Assembly: GCA_045629285.1 (NCBI GenBank)
Contig: JAZQQY010000041.1
Location: forward strand, 124,001 to 188,000
Source: UBA1723 sp045629285
GTDB lineage: Bacteria > Bacteroidota > Bacteroidia > Bacteroidales > Paludibacteraceae
Reading direction: 5' to 3'
Length of the DNA: 64,000 bases
In this document: positions 40,229-47,427 of the stretch, in pieces
How the letters are laid out: each line of letters opens with the position of its first letter
Position numbering within the stretch: the first letter of the stretch is position 1
Translations under genes and position numbers: made by a program
The notes under the pieces: generated by a model
Seen by the model: only the letters and a program-made list of their open reading frames with translations
Told to the model about the DNA's origin: nothing
The model's database searches: none

Positions 40229-43200
40229 TTAGCATTTCACCCTTTCAAACTCTCCCTTCTCTACATACCATAAATTTGCCTCAACGTTATTATAGCCCAT
40301 CTTTTGTATTAAATCGGCATACTCCTTGACCTGCTTCTGGTATTTATTATTCTTCTCTCCAAACTTGTAGTCGACAATAATGATTTTGTCGTCCACCATC
40401 ACTATTCTATCCGGACGCTTAGTGTCGATGTTTATTTTGCCTGATTCATCTTTCTTCTTCATCAAGATGGCACGTTCATTGACGATTTTTGCAGACTTAT
40501 CAAACCATTCTGACGGTGCACTTTCAATTTTTTCTCTGATTGTCGACGTGTAGTATTCAATATCATCTGTTGAAATTACACCTGCAAACACCTGTTTCAT
40601 GACTGCCTTGTCAATGTCGTCAATAGTGTGAATATCAGAGAATAATGCATGCATTATCTTTCCTTTCTCCATGAATTCATTTGATGATGGTTCATCTTTT
40701 GAATCAAACTTTTCTGGATCTTTCAAGTAAACCTTACTGATATCCGACTGACGGAATTGTATTGCTGAAGGTTGACTGCTATCACTGTTGATTCTATAGT
40801 TGACATAGTCGATCAACATCTTCTCAGGCTCTTTCTTCAACTCATTTTCAGTCGTCCTTTTCTTATCCTCACGATTAGACAACTCACCTATTTCAAATGT
40901 CAGACTCTCTGCATTCCAATGGTTTGCTAAAATAGTTGTCACTTCATCGCTCATCAGATTCTGCTTGTTAGAGAAGATCTGAGCCAAAAGTGCGTTTATC
41001 TTCTTCGCACCTTCATCTCCATCCTTTGATTTGGATGCTTCAGGAGAGAACACTATCAAATTTACCTCTGCACGTGTAAACGCCACATAAAGCAGATTGA
41101 TATTATCAATCCACATCTGCGCTTTCTCACGTCTGTAATCGTCGGCAAAAATAGTATTCGGAAGTTTCTTGTTATAGTTGATCGGAAGCAATGATATCGC
41201 ATTATACGGCTCCTTGTTTGCTTCACACCAAAGAATATTGTCATTCTTGGTATCTTCGATTTCCCAGTCGGCAAACGGAATAATAACCGTATTAAACTCC
41301 AATCCTTTCGACTTGTGGATTGTAAGCACACTTATTCCATTGCTTTCGTTGCTTGACGACAAAGTTGCTCCACAAAGTTTCTCTTCCCAATACTTTATGA
41401 AAGTAGCTAGGTCGGATGACTTTCTGTTGATGAAAGTGTTGACTTTATCCAAGAACAACTGCATGTAGACACCATTGTTTTCTATCTTTCCAAGTTCAAG
41501 AATAAAGTAGATTTCCTCTATCATTTCGTAGAGTGGTAGAGTGGAAGTAGCAAGAACTTTATTTACAACCTCCTTAAATTCATCACTCTCTTTATCAACT
41601 AACTGCTCAGTCAAATAACAGTAATCCAGATATAAACGATGCATGCAGACATCATTATCAGGATCACTAATCAGACACAACGCGTTGATAATTATGTTGA
41701 CACATAAAGAGTTGTCAAGACGGAATGCCTCGCTGGATACAATGTTGAACTGATCTTTCGGAAGTTCACCGTTCTCCTTCATATCCGACAAATACTTTGC
41801 AATCTTGGCAGTATCTTTATTGTTGCGCACCAATATGGCTATCTTCTTCTCCTCAATACCTATTCTCTTCAACTCCTTGATCTGCTCCACCATCACACCA
41901 AGAATAGTGTCGTCGGATTTTTCATCTTCAACCTTCTCCACAATCTTAAACTTCACATATCCTTCGCCTTTATTGATTGACTCCTGACCAGCCTTTTCGT
42001 AGATATCTCTGATCTGATTCTGGATAGTTGTGTCGCCTTTAGGAATGAAAGGAATACAGCTTTTGAAAATGGCATTGTTGAAATTGATTACATTCCTACA
42101 ACTTCTGTAATTGACCTGCATCTGCTCATTTACAGGATGTAATTCAGAATAGTTCACCACATTTTCAATGATACTCCAATCACCGTTTCTCCAACGATAG
42201 ATTGACTGTTTAGGATCTCCCACGATAAGATTAGAACCACCGTTTGCGACGGAATCTGTCAACAACGGAAGGAAATTATCCCACTGTATTTTCGAAGTGT
42301 CCTGAAACTCGTCAATCATGATATGTCGCAACGTCGTTCCGATCTTTTCGTAGATGAACGGAGCTGTGCTGCTATCAATGATCTTATTAAGTAGAATAGA
42401 TGTATCACCAAGCAAAAACTTGCCAGTCATCTCATTGTTACGACGTACAATGTTCTCAATATCATACAGTAAACCGATATTGTTGATATTTCTCAACACC
42501 GTCTCACAAGTACACATCTCCTCAATATTGCTTGTACGATAATCCTCTGTATCGTTGAGATGCTTATGCACCCACGCTGCATCAACATTAGGATTCTTCT
42601 TACCTGATTCTACCTTTGTGACATCTTCCATCGACTTTTGAACGTATGAACCTGGCAATCCGTCGGCTGCAAAATCACCTCTTTTCATCTTATTGAAGTA
42701 ATTCCACAAACCTTTTGTGCCCTGGAAGAAATTTTCTGATGTTGCACCCCATTCGGTAGTTTTGGCAAAAAACTCATCAGCCATCTTTTTCATAGTATCA
42801 AGATAACCGTTAAGAATCTTCTCCATTTCTGCCTTATAAGTAGTCAGTTTTTCAATGGAATATGCATCATCCTCCTTCTTTTTAGTGATGAAATCTTCAT
42901 TGAAGATATTGGTAGCAAACTTCTCAACATTGCTGTTGATTCTCCAACTCTTTCCATTCTTAAGATTCTCCACAGAGAAATCTGTCAACCATCTCAACAA
43001 AAGTTTCTTATCATCCTCATGCAGACTGTTCATCAAATCGTTCACAGCTTCATGAACAACGGAAGCATTGTCAAGTTCAAGGTTTATTATGGCACCAATC
43101 TCAAGTTCATGAATAAGATTACGCAGAATACTCTGGAAAAAAGAGTCGATAGTCTCTATTCTGAAACGGGAATAGTCGTGAATAATGGCAGATATTGCCT

Positions 43201-43489
43201 CACCTGCTTTTTGAGAAATCTTTTCAGCATCCCAACCTGGACCAAGTTCTTCAATCAATTTATCACGATAGCTGTTGGAATCCGGATATCCACGATGCAA
43301 TCCGTAAAGTTCAAATAGAATTCTCTCCTTCATTTCCGCTGTCGCCTTATTGGTAAAAGTCACGGCAAGAATTGACTTGAAAGCATTCTTATCTTTCAAA
43401 ATAAGTTTTAGGTACTCTACAGCCAAGCGGAAAGTCTTACCACTTCCAGCCGATGCCTTGTAGATTTTTGTTGAATTTGTATTCTGCAT
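40229..43489 (-). CDS. UvrD/RecB-like helicase-nuclease (AddA-like)
   Basis: The 1086-residue protein has an SF1A helicase core: Walker A KASAGSGKTFRLAVEYL (residues ~9-25), motif Ia LAVTFTNKATAEMKERI, motif II MIDEFQDTSKIQWD (~390), motif III VGDPKQSIYRWR, motif V LTIHKSKGLEF and motif VI LYVAFTRAE. The C-terminus carries a RecB-family nuclease block (IVDYKFGEKNNKYQKQVKEY). This is the RecB/AddA type that resects DNA double-strand ends. The AddB-like partner usually found beside it is not in the window: the gene's upstream side is the non-coding origin candidate. Third codon positions are G/T-rich, consistent with leading-strand coding here. Confidence 0.9.
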   Translation of the reverse strand: MQNTNSTKIYKASAGSGKTFRLAVEYLKLILKDKNAFKSILAVTFTNKATAEMKERILFELYGLHRGYPDSNSYRDKLIEELGPGWDAEKISQKAGEAISAIIHDYSRFRIETIDSFFQSILRNLIHELEIGAIINLELDNASVVHEAVNDLMNSLHEDDKKLLLRWLTDFSVENLKNGKSWRINSNVEKFATNIFNEDFITKKKEDDAYSIEKLTTYKAEMEKILNGYLDTMKKMADEFFAKTTEWGATSENFFQGTKGLWNYFNKMKRGDFAADGLPGSYVQKSMEDVTKVESGKKNPNVDAAWVHKHLNDTEDYRTSNIEEMCTCETVLRNINNIGLLYDIENIVRRNNEMTGKFLLGDTSILLNKIIDSSTAPFIYEKIGTTLRHIMIDEFQDTSKIQWDNFLPLLTDSVANGGSNLIVGDPKQSIYRWRNGDWSIIENVVNYSELHPVNEQMQVNYRSCRNVINFNNAIFKSCIPFIPKGDTTIQNQIRDIYEKAGQESINKGEGYVKFKIVEKVEDEKSDDTILGVMVEQIKELKRIGIEEKKIAILVRNNKDTAKIAKYLSDMKENGELPKDQFNIVSSEAFRLDNSLCVNIIINALCLISDPDNDVCMHRLYLDYCYLTEQLVDKESDEFKEVVNKVLATSTLPLYEMIEEIYFILELGKIENNGVYMQLFLDKVNTFINRKSSDLATFIKYWEEKLCGATLSSSNESNGISVLTIHKSKGLEFNTVIIPFADWEIEDTKNDNILWCEANKEPYNAISLLPINYNKKLPNTIFADDYRREKAQMWIDNINLLYVAFTRAEVNLIVFSPEASKSKDGDEGAKKINALLAQIFSNKQNLMSDEVTTILANHWNAESLTFEIGELSNREDKKRTTENELKKEPEKMLIDYVNYRINSDSSQPSAIQFRQSDISKVYLKDPEKFDSKDEPSSNEFMEKGKIMHALFSDIHTIDDIDKAVMKQVFAGVISTDDIEYYTSTIREKIESAPSEWFDKSAKIVNERAILMKKKDESGKINIDTKRPDRIVMVDDKIIIVDYKFGEKNNKYQKQVKEYADLIQKMGYNNVEANLWYVEKGEFERVKC

Positions 43490-44119
43490 TTTATTAAGTT
43501 CTTAGAGTAGCAAATTTACTACTTTTATACTATTATAAACACTCAAAAAAGACAAATAACGTCATCATTAAGATATTGTTAAGGTATGAAACGATTTGGC
43601 ATTTGTAAACTGTATTTTCGAAAGCCATTCATGTATTTAGCCATTAATCACAATCAACAATTACCCTTTTCGCTGTTGATAACCCCACTTTTTCATACCC
43701 CTCCTATGTCAACAAACACCGTTGAAAATGTTGAAAACTTCAAGAAAAGAAATGATAACTCTTTAGTCGATTTCAAAAAAATATTATAAACCGACAGTAT
43801 TCCCATATCTCCAAATTTATTCAACACTTTTTTTTATAAACTTATCAAGATAGTTTTTACAAAATTTAGCACTTTAGTAACACTTATGATTTCAACTTAG
43901 CGAAAGAAAAATTATATTTGCATTGTTGTTAATTTTGTTGATAACCTCAGGATTTGCCCAATTATTCAGCAAGTTAGGATGGACGGAATTGTTAATCAAC
44001 TCTTGATTATAATTGATTACTTTTTCAATATCAATTTATCAACATAACTAACACCCTATTATTGTTGTTTTTGAGTGATTTTTAAACTAGTATTTTTCTT
44101 ATATCAATAGATAAATATA
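43490..44119. other. 630-base non-coding AT-rich region between divergent genes
   Basis: It holds the proposed replication origin (next entry). A 67-codon plus frame at 43586-43789 has no family resemblance and falls over the DnaA-like boxes. The gap separates the helicase (leftward) from nadA (rightward). Confidence 0.6.
43640..44060. other. oriC: Candidate chromosomal replication origin (oriC)
   Basis: The 9-mer TGTTGATAA occurs at 43674-43682 and 43936-43944, and its reverse TTATCAACA at 44036-44044. These differ by one base from the consensus DnaA box TTATCCACA. Weaker relatives are TTATCAAGA (43842-43850) and TTATTCAACA (near 43818). The region is AT-rich with long A/T runs, as in a duplex-unwinding element. 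Coding-strand bias reverses here: hand counts of third codon positions give G+T 37% in the first 51 codons of the plus-strand pump gene to the left, but 69% in the first 71 codons of nadA; minus-strand genes show the reverse pattern. parS-like sites lie 8.4 kb away. Confidence 0.65.
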
Positions 44120-45064
44120 ATGGAAAAGGATTTTTTGATTTCGGAAATCAACCGTTTGAAAAAGGAGAAAAATGCGATCATCATGGCGCATTATTATCAA
44201 GACGGTGAAATACAGGATATAGCTGATTTCGTTGGCGACAGTTTGGCTTTGGCTCAGTGGGCTGCAAAGACTGATGCTGATATCATAATGCTTTGCGGTG
44301 TTCACTTCATGGGTGAGACTGCTAAGATTCTTTCACCAAACAAGAAGGTTCTTGTACCTGACATGGCAGCAGGATGTTCTTTGGCCGACAGTTGCCCGGC
44401 TGATGAGTTTGAAAAGTTCATCAAGGCTCATCCAGGTCACAAGGTAATCTCATACGTCAACACTACAGCTGCTGTCAAGGCTTTGACTGATGTCGTTGTG
44501 ACTAGTACGAATGCTAAGCAGATTGTAGAAAGCTTTCCAAAGGATGAGAAGATCATTTTCGGACCAGACAAGAATCTAGGTAACTATATCAACAGCATCA
44601 CTGGTAGAAACATGGTACTTTGGAACGGTGCTTGTCACGTTCACGAGAAGTTCTCGGTTCGTAAGATTCTTGATTTGAAGAAGGAGTATCCTGATGCACA
44701 GGTGCTTGTTCACCCTGAATGTAAGGATGTAATCGTTCGTTTGGCTGATAAGGTAGGTTCTACAGCTGGTTTGCTTAAGTATGCTGTTGCATCTGATTGC
44801 AAGCGTTTCTTGGTTGCCACTGAGAGCGGTATCCTGCATGAGATGCAGAAGTCTGCTCCAGATAAGGTGTTTATTCCTATTCCACCTGAAGATTCAACAT
44901 GTGCGTGCAACAACTGTAGCTACATGCGTCTAAACACTCTTGAGAAGGTTTATGAGGTGTTGAAAAACGAATCACCTACTGTAGAGGTTTCTGAAGAATT
45001 GCGTGAGAAAGCAGTTAAACCTATCCATAAGATGCTTGAGATTAGCGCCAAACTTGGTTTATAA
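44120..45064 (+). CDS. nadA: Quinolinate synthase A
   Basis: The 314-residue protein matches NadA throughout: IIMAHYYQDGEIQDIADFVGDSL (in two parts), IIMLCGVHFMGETAKIL, VPDMAAGCSLADSCP, YVNTTAAVKA, VLWNGACHVHEKF, VHPECKDVIVRLADKVGSTAG and the closing CACNNCSYMRLNTLEK. Cysteines in GCSL, HPEC and the last block are the [4Fe-4S] ligands. It condenses iminoaspartate with dihydroxyacetone phosphate to quinolinate in NAD synthesis. The stop TAA overlaps the ATG of the MazG-like gene. nadB and nadC are not in view. It is the first leading-strand gene right of the origin candidate and strongly T/G-biased. Confidence 0.97.
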   Translation: MEKDFLISEINRLKKEKNAIIMAHYYQDGEIQDIADFVGDSLALAQWAAKTDADIIMLCGVHFMGETAKILSPNKKVLVPDMAAGCSLADSCPADEFEKFIKAHPGHKVISYVNTTAAVKALTDVVVTSTNAKQIVESFPKDEKIIFGPDKNLGNYINSITGRNMVLWNGACHVHEKFSVRKILDLKKEYPDAQVLVHPECKDVIVRLADKVGSTAGLLKYAVASDCKRFLVATESGILHEMQKSAPDKVFIPIPPEDSTCACNNCSYMRLNTLEKVYEVLKNESPTVEVSEELREKAVKPIHKMLEISAKLGL

Positions 45065-45411
45065 TGCAGGATCTTACACTTAAAGATATTCAGCACACCG
45101 TCGACGATTGGATTAAGCGTTACGGTGTGCGCTATTTTTCTGAGCTTACCAATACTGCTTGCTTGATGGAGGAGGTTGGTGAGCTTGCTCGTCTTATGGC
45201 TCGTACATACGGTGATCAGAGTTTCAAGAATAGAGAGAAAGAGGCTTCTCTTGCCGACGAGATGGCTGATATACTTTGGGTTTTGACTTGTCTGGCTAAC
45301 CAAACTGGAGTAGATTTGAATGATGCCTTTCTTAAGAATATTGAGAAGAAGACAAGTCGCGACAAAGATCGTCATATCAACAATGAAAAACTAAAACAAA
45401 ACAATGAATAA
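45064..45411 (+). CDS. MazG-like nucleotide pyrophosphohydrolase
   Basis: The 115-residue protein has the all-alpha NTP-PPase motif EEVGELARLMAR, with further acidic residues in LADEMADILWVLTCLANQTG, together forming the E-E-x-x-E/E-x-x-D metal site. It would hydrolyse non-canonical or excess nucleoside triphosphates to monophosphate and pyrophosphate. Single-domain length is normal for the small MazG-like (pyrophosphatase) group. Its ATG overlaps the nadA stop by one base and its end overlaps deoC by 8 bases, so the three genes form one tight operon. Confidence 0.85.
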   Translation: MQDLTLKDIQHTVDDWIKRYGVRYFSELTNTACLMEEVGELARLMARTYGDQSFKNREKEASLADEMADILWVLTCLANQTGVDLNDAFLKNIEKKTSRDKDRHINNEKLKQNNE

Positions 45412-46282
45412 TATTTTTGAACTGTTTTCCAAGTACACTATTGGAAAGAATGAACATGAGGTAGAATTGGCCGTAGATGCCCTTTTACAGACATCTTTTG
45501 CTAAAAACAATACAAAGGCTATCTACTGCAAACTTCTTGAAAATATTGACCTTACAACGCTAAAATCAACAGATAGTAACGACTCTGTCTCTGCGTTTGT
45601 CGACAAGGTTAACAATTTCGACTCTAAATTCGATATTCTACCATTGCCAGCGGGCATTTGTGTATATCCTTCTTTTGTTCCTACTGTTAAGGAGACATTG
45701 GTAGAGGATGTTGATATCGTTGCCGTAGCGGGTGGTTTTCCTCATTCACAGACTTTCATGGAGGTTAAGTTGGCTGAGATCGGATTGGCTATCGCTTCAG
45801 GAGCTACTGAAATCGATATTGTCTTCCCAGTAGGAAAATACCTTGCTGGTGAGTATGACGATATCTACGATGAGATTTCTGAAATCAAGGATTATTGCAG
45901 AGATGTGAAGTTGAAGGTAATTCTTGAGGTATCATTGTTGAAAACTGTTGAAAACATTGAGAAGGCTGCTATCATAGCAATCAACGCTGGAGCTGATTTC
46001 ATTAAGACCAGTACGGGAAAAGAAGGCAGTGTAGCTAATTTGACTGCTGCATACGTTATGTGTGAAGTTATTCGTAAAATGGAGCCTGAAATAGGCCGAA
46101 ATGTAGGTTTTAAGGCCGCTGGAGGCATTTCTTTGTCTGCTGACGCTGTCAAGTACTATTCAATAGTAGAAAGCGTCCTAGGAGCCGATCATACGGATAA
46201 GTCTCTGTTCAGAATTGGAGCAAGCAGTTTGGCAAACAATCTTCTTTCAGACATCGCAGGAGAGAAGATTTCTTATTTCTAA
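45404..46282 (+). CDS. deoC: Deoxyribose-phosphate aldolase
   Basis: The 292-residue protein is a class I aldolase of the DeoC family: VAVAGGFPHSQTFMEVKLAEI, GATEIDIVFPVGKYLAG, LKVILEVSLL, and the Schiff-base strand AGADFIKTSTGKEGSVA whose Lys binds substrate; GFKAAGGIS holds the second key Lys. It splits 2-deoxyribose-5-phosphate to glyceraldehyde-3-phosphate and acetaldehyde in nucleoside salvage. The longer N-terminus (about 40 residues) is common in Bacteroidetes DeoC. It ends the nadA-mazG-deoC operon. Confidence 0.94.
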   Translation: MNNIFELFSKYTIGKNEHEVELAVDALLQTSFAKNNTKAIYCKLLENIDLTTLKSTDSNDSVSAFVDKVNNFDSKFDILPLPAGICVYPSFVPTVKETLVEDVDIVAVAGGFPHSQTFMEVKLAEIGLAIASGATEIDIVFPVGKYLAGEYDDIYDEISEIKDYCRDVKLKVILEVSLLKTVENIEKAAIIAINAGADFIKTSTGKEGSVANLTAAYVMCEVIRKMEPEIGRNVGFKAAGGISLSADAVKYYSIVESVLGADHTDKSLFRIGASSLANNLLSDIAGEKISYF

Positions 46283-46287
46283 AAATT

Positions 46288-46315
46288 GTAGAGACGGTTT
46301 GTATGCCGTCTCTAT
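46288..46315. repeat. GTAGAGACG palindrome (intergenic copy after deoC)
   Basis: GTAGAGACGGTTTG then TATGCCGTCTCTAT. The last base differs from the family end and the centre is imperfect. It may double as terminator for deoC. Confidence 0.78.
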
Positions 46316-46341
46316 GAAAAATATATGCATTTAAAAACTTT

Positions 46342-46369
46342 GTAGAGACGTAGCGCGCTATGTCTCTAC
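46342..46369. repeat. GTAGAGACG palindrome (second copy in the same gap)
   Basis: GTAGAGACGTAGCG then CGCTATGTCTCTAC, one mismatch from perfect, 26 bases after the previous copy. A paired arrangement also occurs in the pump gene. T-rich sequence follows, so it could terminate both convergent genes. Confidence 0.82.
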
Positions 46370-46379
46370 TTTTTTATTC

Positions 46380-47357
46380 TTAGTTTTCTCTTATTATCGT
46401 ATAGTTTAGAAGCAATAATAATGCTTTCTTTGCATCCGAATCAGGAATTGATTCCAAACTCTTGATACCATCCTGTTCAAATTCTCTCATCTTCTTGGCT
46501 GAGTATTCGATTCCACCGTTTTCAACAGCAAAGTTGATAAGTTGCTCAACCTCTTTATCGCTCTTGTTTTCCTTCTTAAGAAGGTCTATCATTTCGTTTC
46601 TTTTTGCTTCTGTAGCGTTGTTCAAAGCATAGATTAGTGGTAGTGTTGCCTTACCTTCACGAATGTCGTTTCCAACTGGTTTACCTATCTCTTTCTCTGT
46701 TGACAAGTAGTCGAAAATGTCATCTCTGATCTGGAAACAAAGCCCGAATATTGTGCCGAAATTGACAAGTGAATCAATCATTTGTTGATTATCGCTAACA
46801 CTTTTTCCACCTATAAAACAAGCAGTTGAGAAAAGTACTGCTGTTTTCTTTTTGATAACTTTATAATAGACTTCTTCGTTGAAAGTTCTGTTTTTTGAGT
46901 TGTAAAGTTGAATCAATTCACCGTCTGTCAACTCTTTTCCGACACTACAGATTGACTTGATTATATCCAACGAATTTGTCTGGGATGCAACATTCAAAGC
47001 TTGCGAAAGTAGGTAGTCGCCTACTAAAACTGCAACCTTATTCTGCCATACACTGTTTACAGATTTTTGTCCGCGTCGTGATTCTGCTTCATCTACGATA
47101 TCATCGTGTATTAAGCTGGCAGTGTGAAGCATCTCAACCGATGTTGCACCGTCGTAGCTGGAGTCGTTCACGTAGCCAAGACATTTGGCTGCAAGAAGAG
47201 CCATGATAGGGCGAATCTGTTTTCCTTTCTTCTGAAGTATGTAACTGTTTACAGCCGATAGCAATTCATTATCTGACGCAAAGTATCCTTCAAACTTCTT
47301 GCTGAAGATTTCGTACTCCTTTTCTATTGCTTTTTTAGCTGTATCTAATGTCGACAT
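46380..47357 (-). CDS. Polyprenyl diphosphate synthase (octaprenyl-type)
   Basis: ATG 47357 is preferred; the longer frame starts with TTG. The ~325-residue protein has both Asp-rich motifs of trans-prenyltransferases, SLIHDDIVDEAESRRG (first DDxxD) and QIRDDIFDYL (second), plus GKQIRPIMALLAAKCLG. It elongates farnesyl diphosphate to a long-chain prenyl diphosphate, probably for menaquinone side chains in an anaerobe. The residue five before the first motif (Leu/Thr region in VEMLHTAS) favours a long-chain product, as in IspB. It is convergent with deoC and divergent from polA. Confidence 0.9.
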   Translation of the reverse strand: MSTLDTAKKAIEKEYEIFSKKFEGYFASDNELLSAVNSYILQKKGKQIRPIMALLAAKCLGYVNDSSYDGATSVEMLHTASLIHDDIVDEAESRRGQKSVNSVWQNKVAVLVGDYLLSQALNVASQTNSLDIIKSICSVGKELTDGELIQLYNSKNRTFNEEVYYKVIKKKTAVLFSTACFIGGKSVSDNQQMIDSLVNFGTIFGLCFQIRDDIFDYLSTEKEIGKPVGNDIREGKATLPLIYALNNATEAKRNEMIDLLKKENKSDKEVEQLINFAVENGGIEYSAKKMREFEQDGIKSLESIPDSDAKKALLLLLNYTIIREN

Positions 47358-47378
47358 CCGTAATTCAATCAAAAATTT

Positions 47379-47409
47379 TTTGCGAATTTAATAAATGTAA
47401 GTAAGTTTG
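47379..47409 (+). promoter_or_regulatory. Full promoter of polA
   Basis: TTTG (47379-47382), a 19-base spacer and TAAGTTTG (47402-47409). RNA would start about 12 bases before ATG 47428. Confidence 0.65.
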
Positions 47410-47427
47410 AGAAATGAAATTCGAAAA

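Noticed and set aside
43586..43789. A 67-codon plus-strand frame in the origin candidate
   Set aside because: No family resemblance and no promoter. It runs over the DnaA-like box at 43674 and AT-rich sequence where chance frames are expected.
43490..44119. Reading the strand-bias switch as a replication terminus
   Set aside because: At a terminus the plus strand would be G/T-rich on the left. Here it is G/T-rich on the right, and parS-like sites are close by.
33183..46369. Repeated GTAGAGACG palindromes as a CRISPR array
   Set aside because: Copies are kilobases apart, vary in the centre, have no regular spacers, and no cas gene is present.
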